A DNA stretch of 63,396 bases from Fibrobacterota bacterium (GTDB lineage Bacteria; Fibrobacterota; Fibrobacteria; UBA11236), in contig JAQBPO010000094.1 of the NCBI GenBank assembly GCA_028287465.1, forward strand, positions 1 through 63,396. Direction: 5' to 3'. The translations under genes were made by a program, and so were the position numbers. Below are positions 63,232-63,396 of the stretch, in pieces. The notes below the pieces were generated by a model that was not told the DNA's origin, ran no database searches, and saw nothing but the letters and a program-made list of their open reading frames with translations. Numbering within the stretch: position 1 is the stretch's first letter; the number at the start of each line of letters is the position of its first letter.

Positions 63232-63396
63232 ATGAACAAGAATACCCTGTCCCACCTCGCCGTCTCCATGGCCATCGTCGGAATGATCAGCGTTTCGAAC
63301 ATCGTCGCCGCTGACGCAGCCGCCCCCGCCGCGAAGAAGACGGAAGCCGCAGCTCCCGCCGCCGCCGCTCCCGCCACCCATGCGGCCCCCGCCGCT
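63232..63396 (+). CDS. Exported Ala/Pro/Lys-rich protein (N-terminal part; runs off the window)
   Basis: AAAAAGGA eight bases before ATG 63232 is a strong translation start. The first 27 residues form a signal peptide (LSHLAVSMAIVGMISVSNIVAA), followed by low-complexity Ala, Pro and Lys (APAAKKTEAAAPAAAAPA) up to the window end. Such tails are common linkers in envelope proteins; the functional domain, if any, lies beyond the window. Confidence 0.65.
   Translation, partial: MNKNTLSHLAVSMAIVGMISVSNIVAADAAAPAAKKTEAAAPAAAAPATHAAPAA

Overview
The window comes from a G+C-rich bacterial chromosome, most likely a member of the Fibrobacterota (FCB group). The pointers are a TIGR02147-family regulator (a family known mainly from Fibrobacter) lying next to large secreted lipoproteins, a secreted protein ending in a T9SS-like C-terminal sorting module, a dihydroorotase with the Gln-type metal motif I associate with Bacteroidetes, and many Ig-like or beta-barrel envelope proteins. 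The phylum is an inference from gene content. I saw no rRNA, tRNA, CRISPR array, prophage, transposase or plasmid gene.

Layout. 1-8990: a truncated permease, a fused sugar transferase/polysaccharide deacetylase, outer-membrane and lipoprotein genes, a LarA-like protein, an NTF2-like pseudogene and a membrane protein. 9060-16550 (mostly minus strand): aminotransferase, MFS transporter, argH, a small hypothetical, then a lipoprotein in tandem with the TIGR02147 regulator. 16850-28050: secreted modules (Cys-repeat lipoprotein, PQQ-type sugar dehydrogenase with Ig and carbohydrate-binding modules, a tail-fibre-like Kelch protein, GH31 glycosidase) interspersed with an O-methyltransferase and a DUF4388 protein. 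28440-34800: ankyrin lipoprotein, msrA, an EpmC-like EF-P hydroxylase, an XRE-like protein and the hrpA helicase. 34800-41620: envelope and membrane proteins, including a fused kinase-like/DUF92 protein. 41845-52370: hxlR-type regulator, recJ, holB, envC-like, ftsX, a degenerate RecA-fold protein, tsaD, a periplasmic protein and a methyltransferase. 52497-57544: pyrC with a coupled membrane protein, an HtrA-like protease, an SGNH hydrolase and a GyrI-like protein. 57545-58218: a gene-free repeat region holding 88-bp tandem repeats and a 274-bp nested inverted repeat. 58219-62988: an ArsR-methyltransferase fusion followed by metH. 63232-end: start of an exported Ala/Pro-rich protein.

How the genes work together. 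Housekeeping genes (argH, recJ, holB, tsaD, pyrC, metH, ftsX) are scattered among lineage-specific envelope genes, and most transcription units are short. The clearest functional pairs are the ArsR-methyltransferase gene with metH (methionine cycle), the TIGR02147 regulator with its neighbouring lipoproteins, msrA with epmC, pyrC with its membrane protein, and envC with ftsX (septal peptidoglycan splitting).

The most unusual signals are: (i) about nine genes with a TANNNT box 5-7 nt before the start codon and no Shine-Dalgarno site, which suggests frequent leaderless transcription; (ii) the nested inverted repeat at 57871-58144; (iii) a duplicated GTGAGGACAAATAATCC operator-like site between the TIGR02147 gene and a divergent lipoprotein; (iv) several unusual gene fusions; and (v) an Ala/Ser stalk plus Kelch propeller protein that looks like a secreted fibre.
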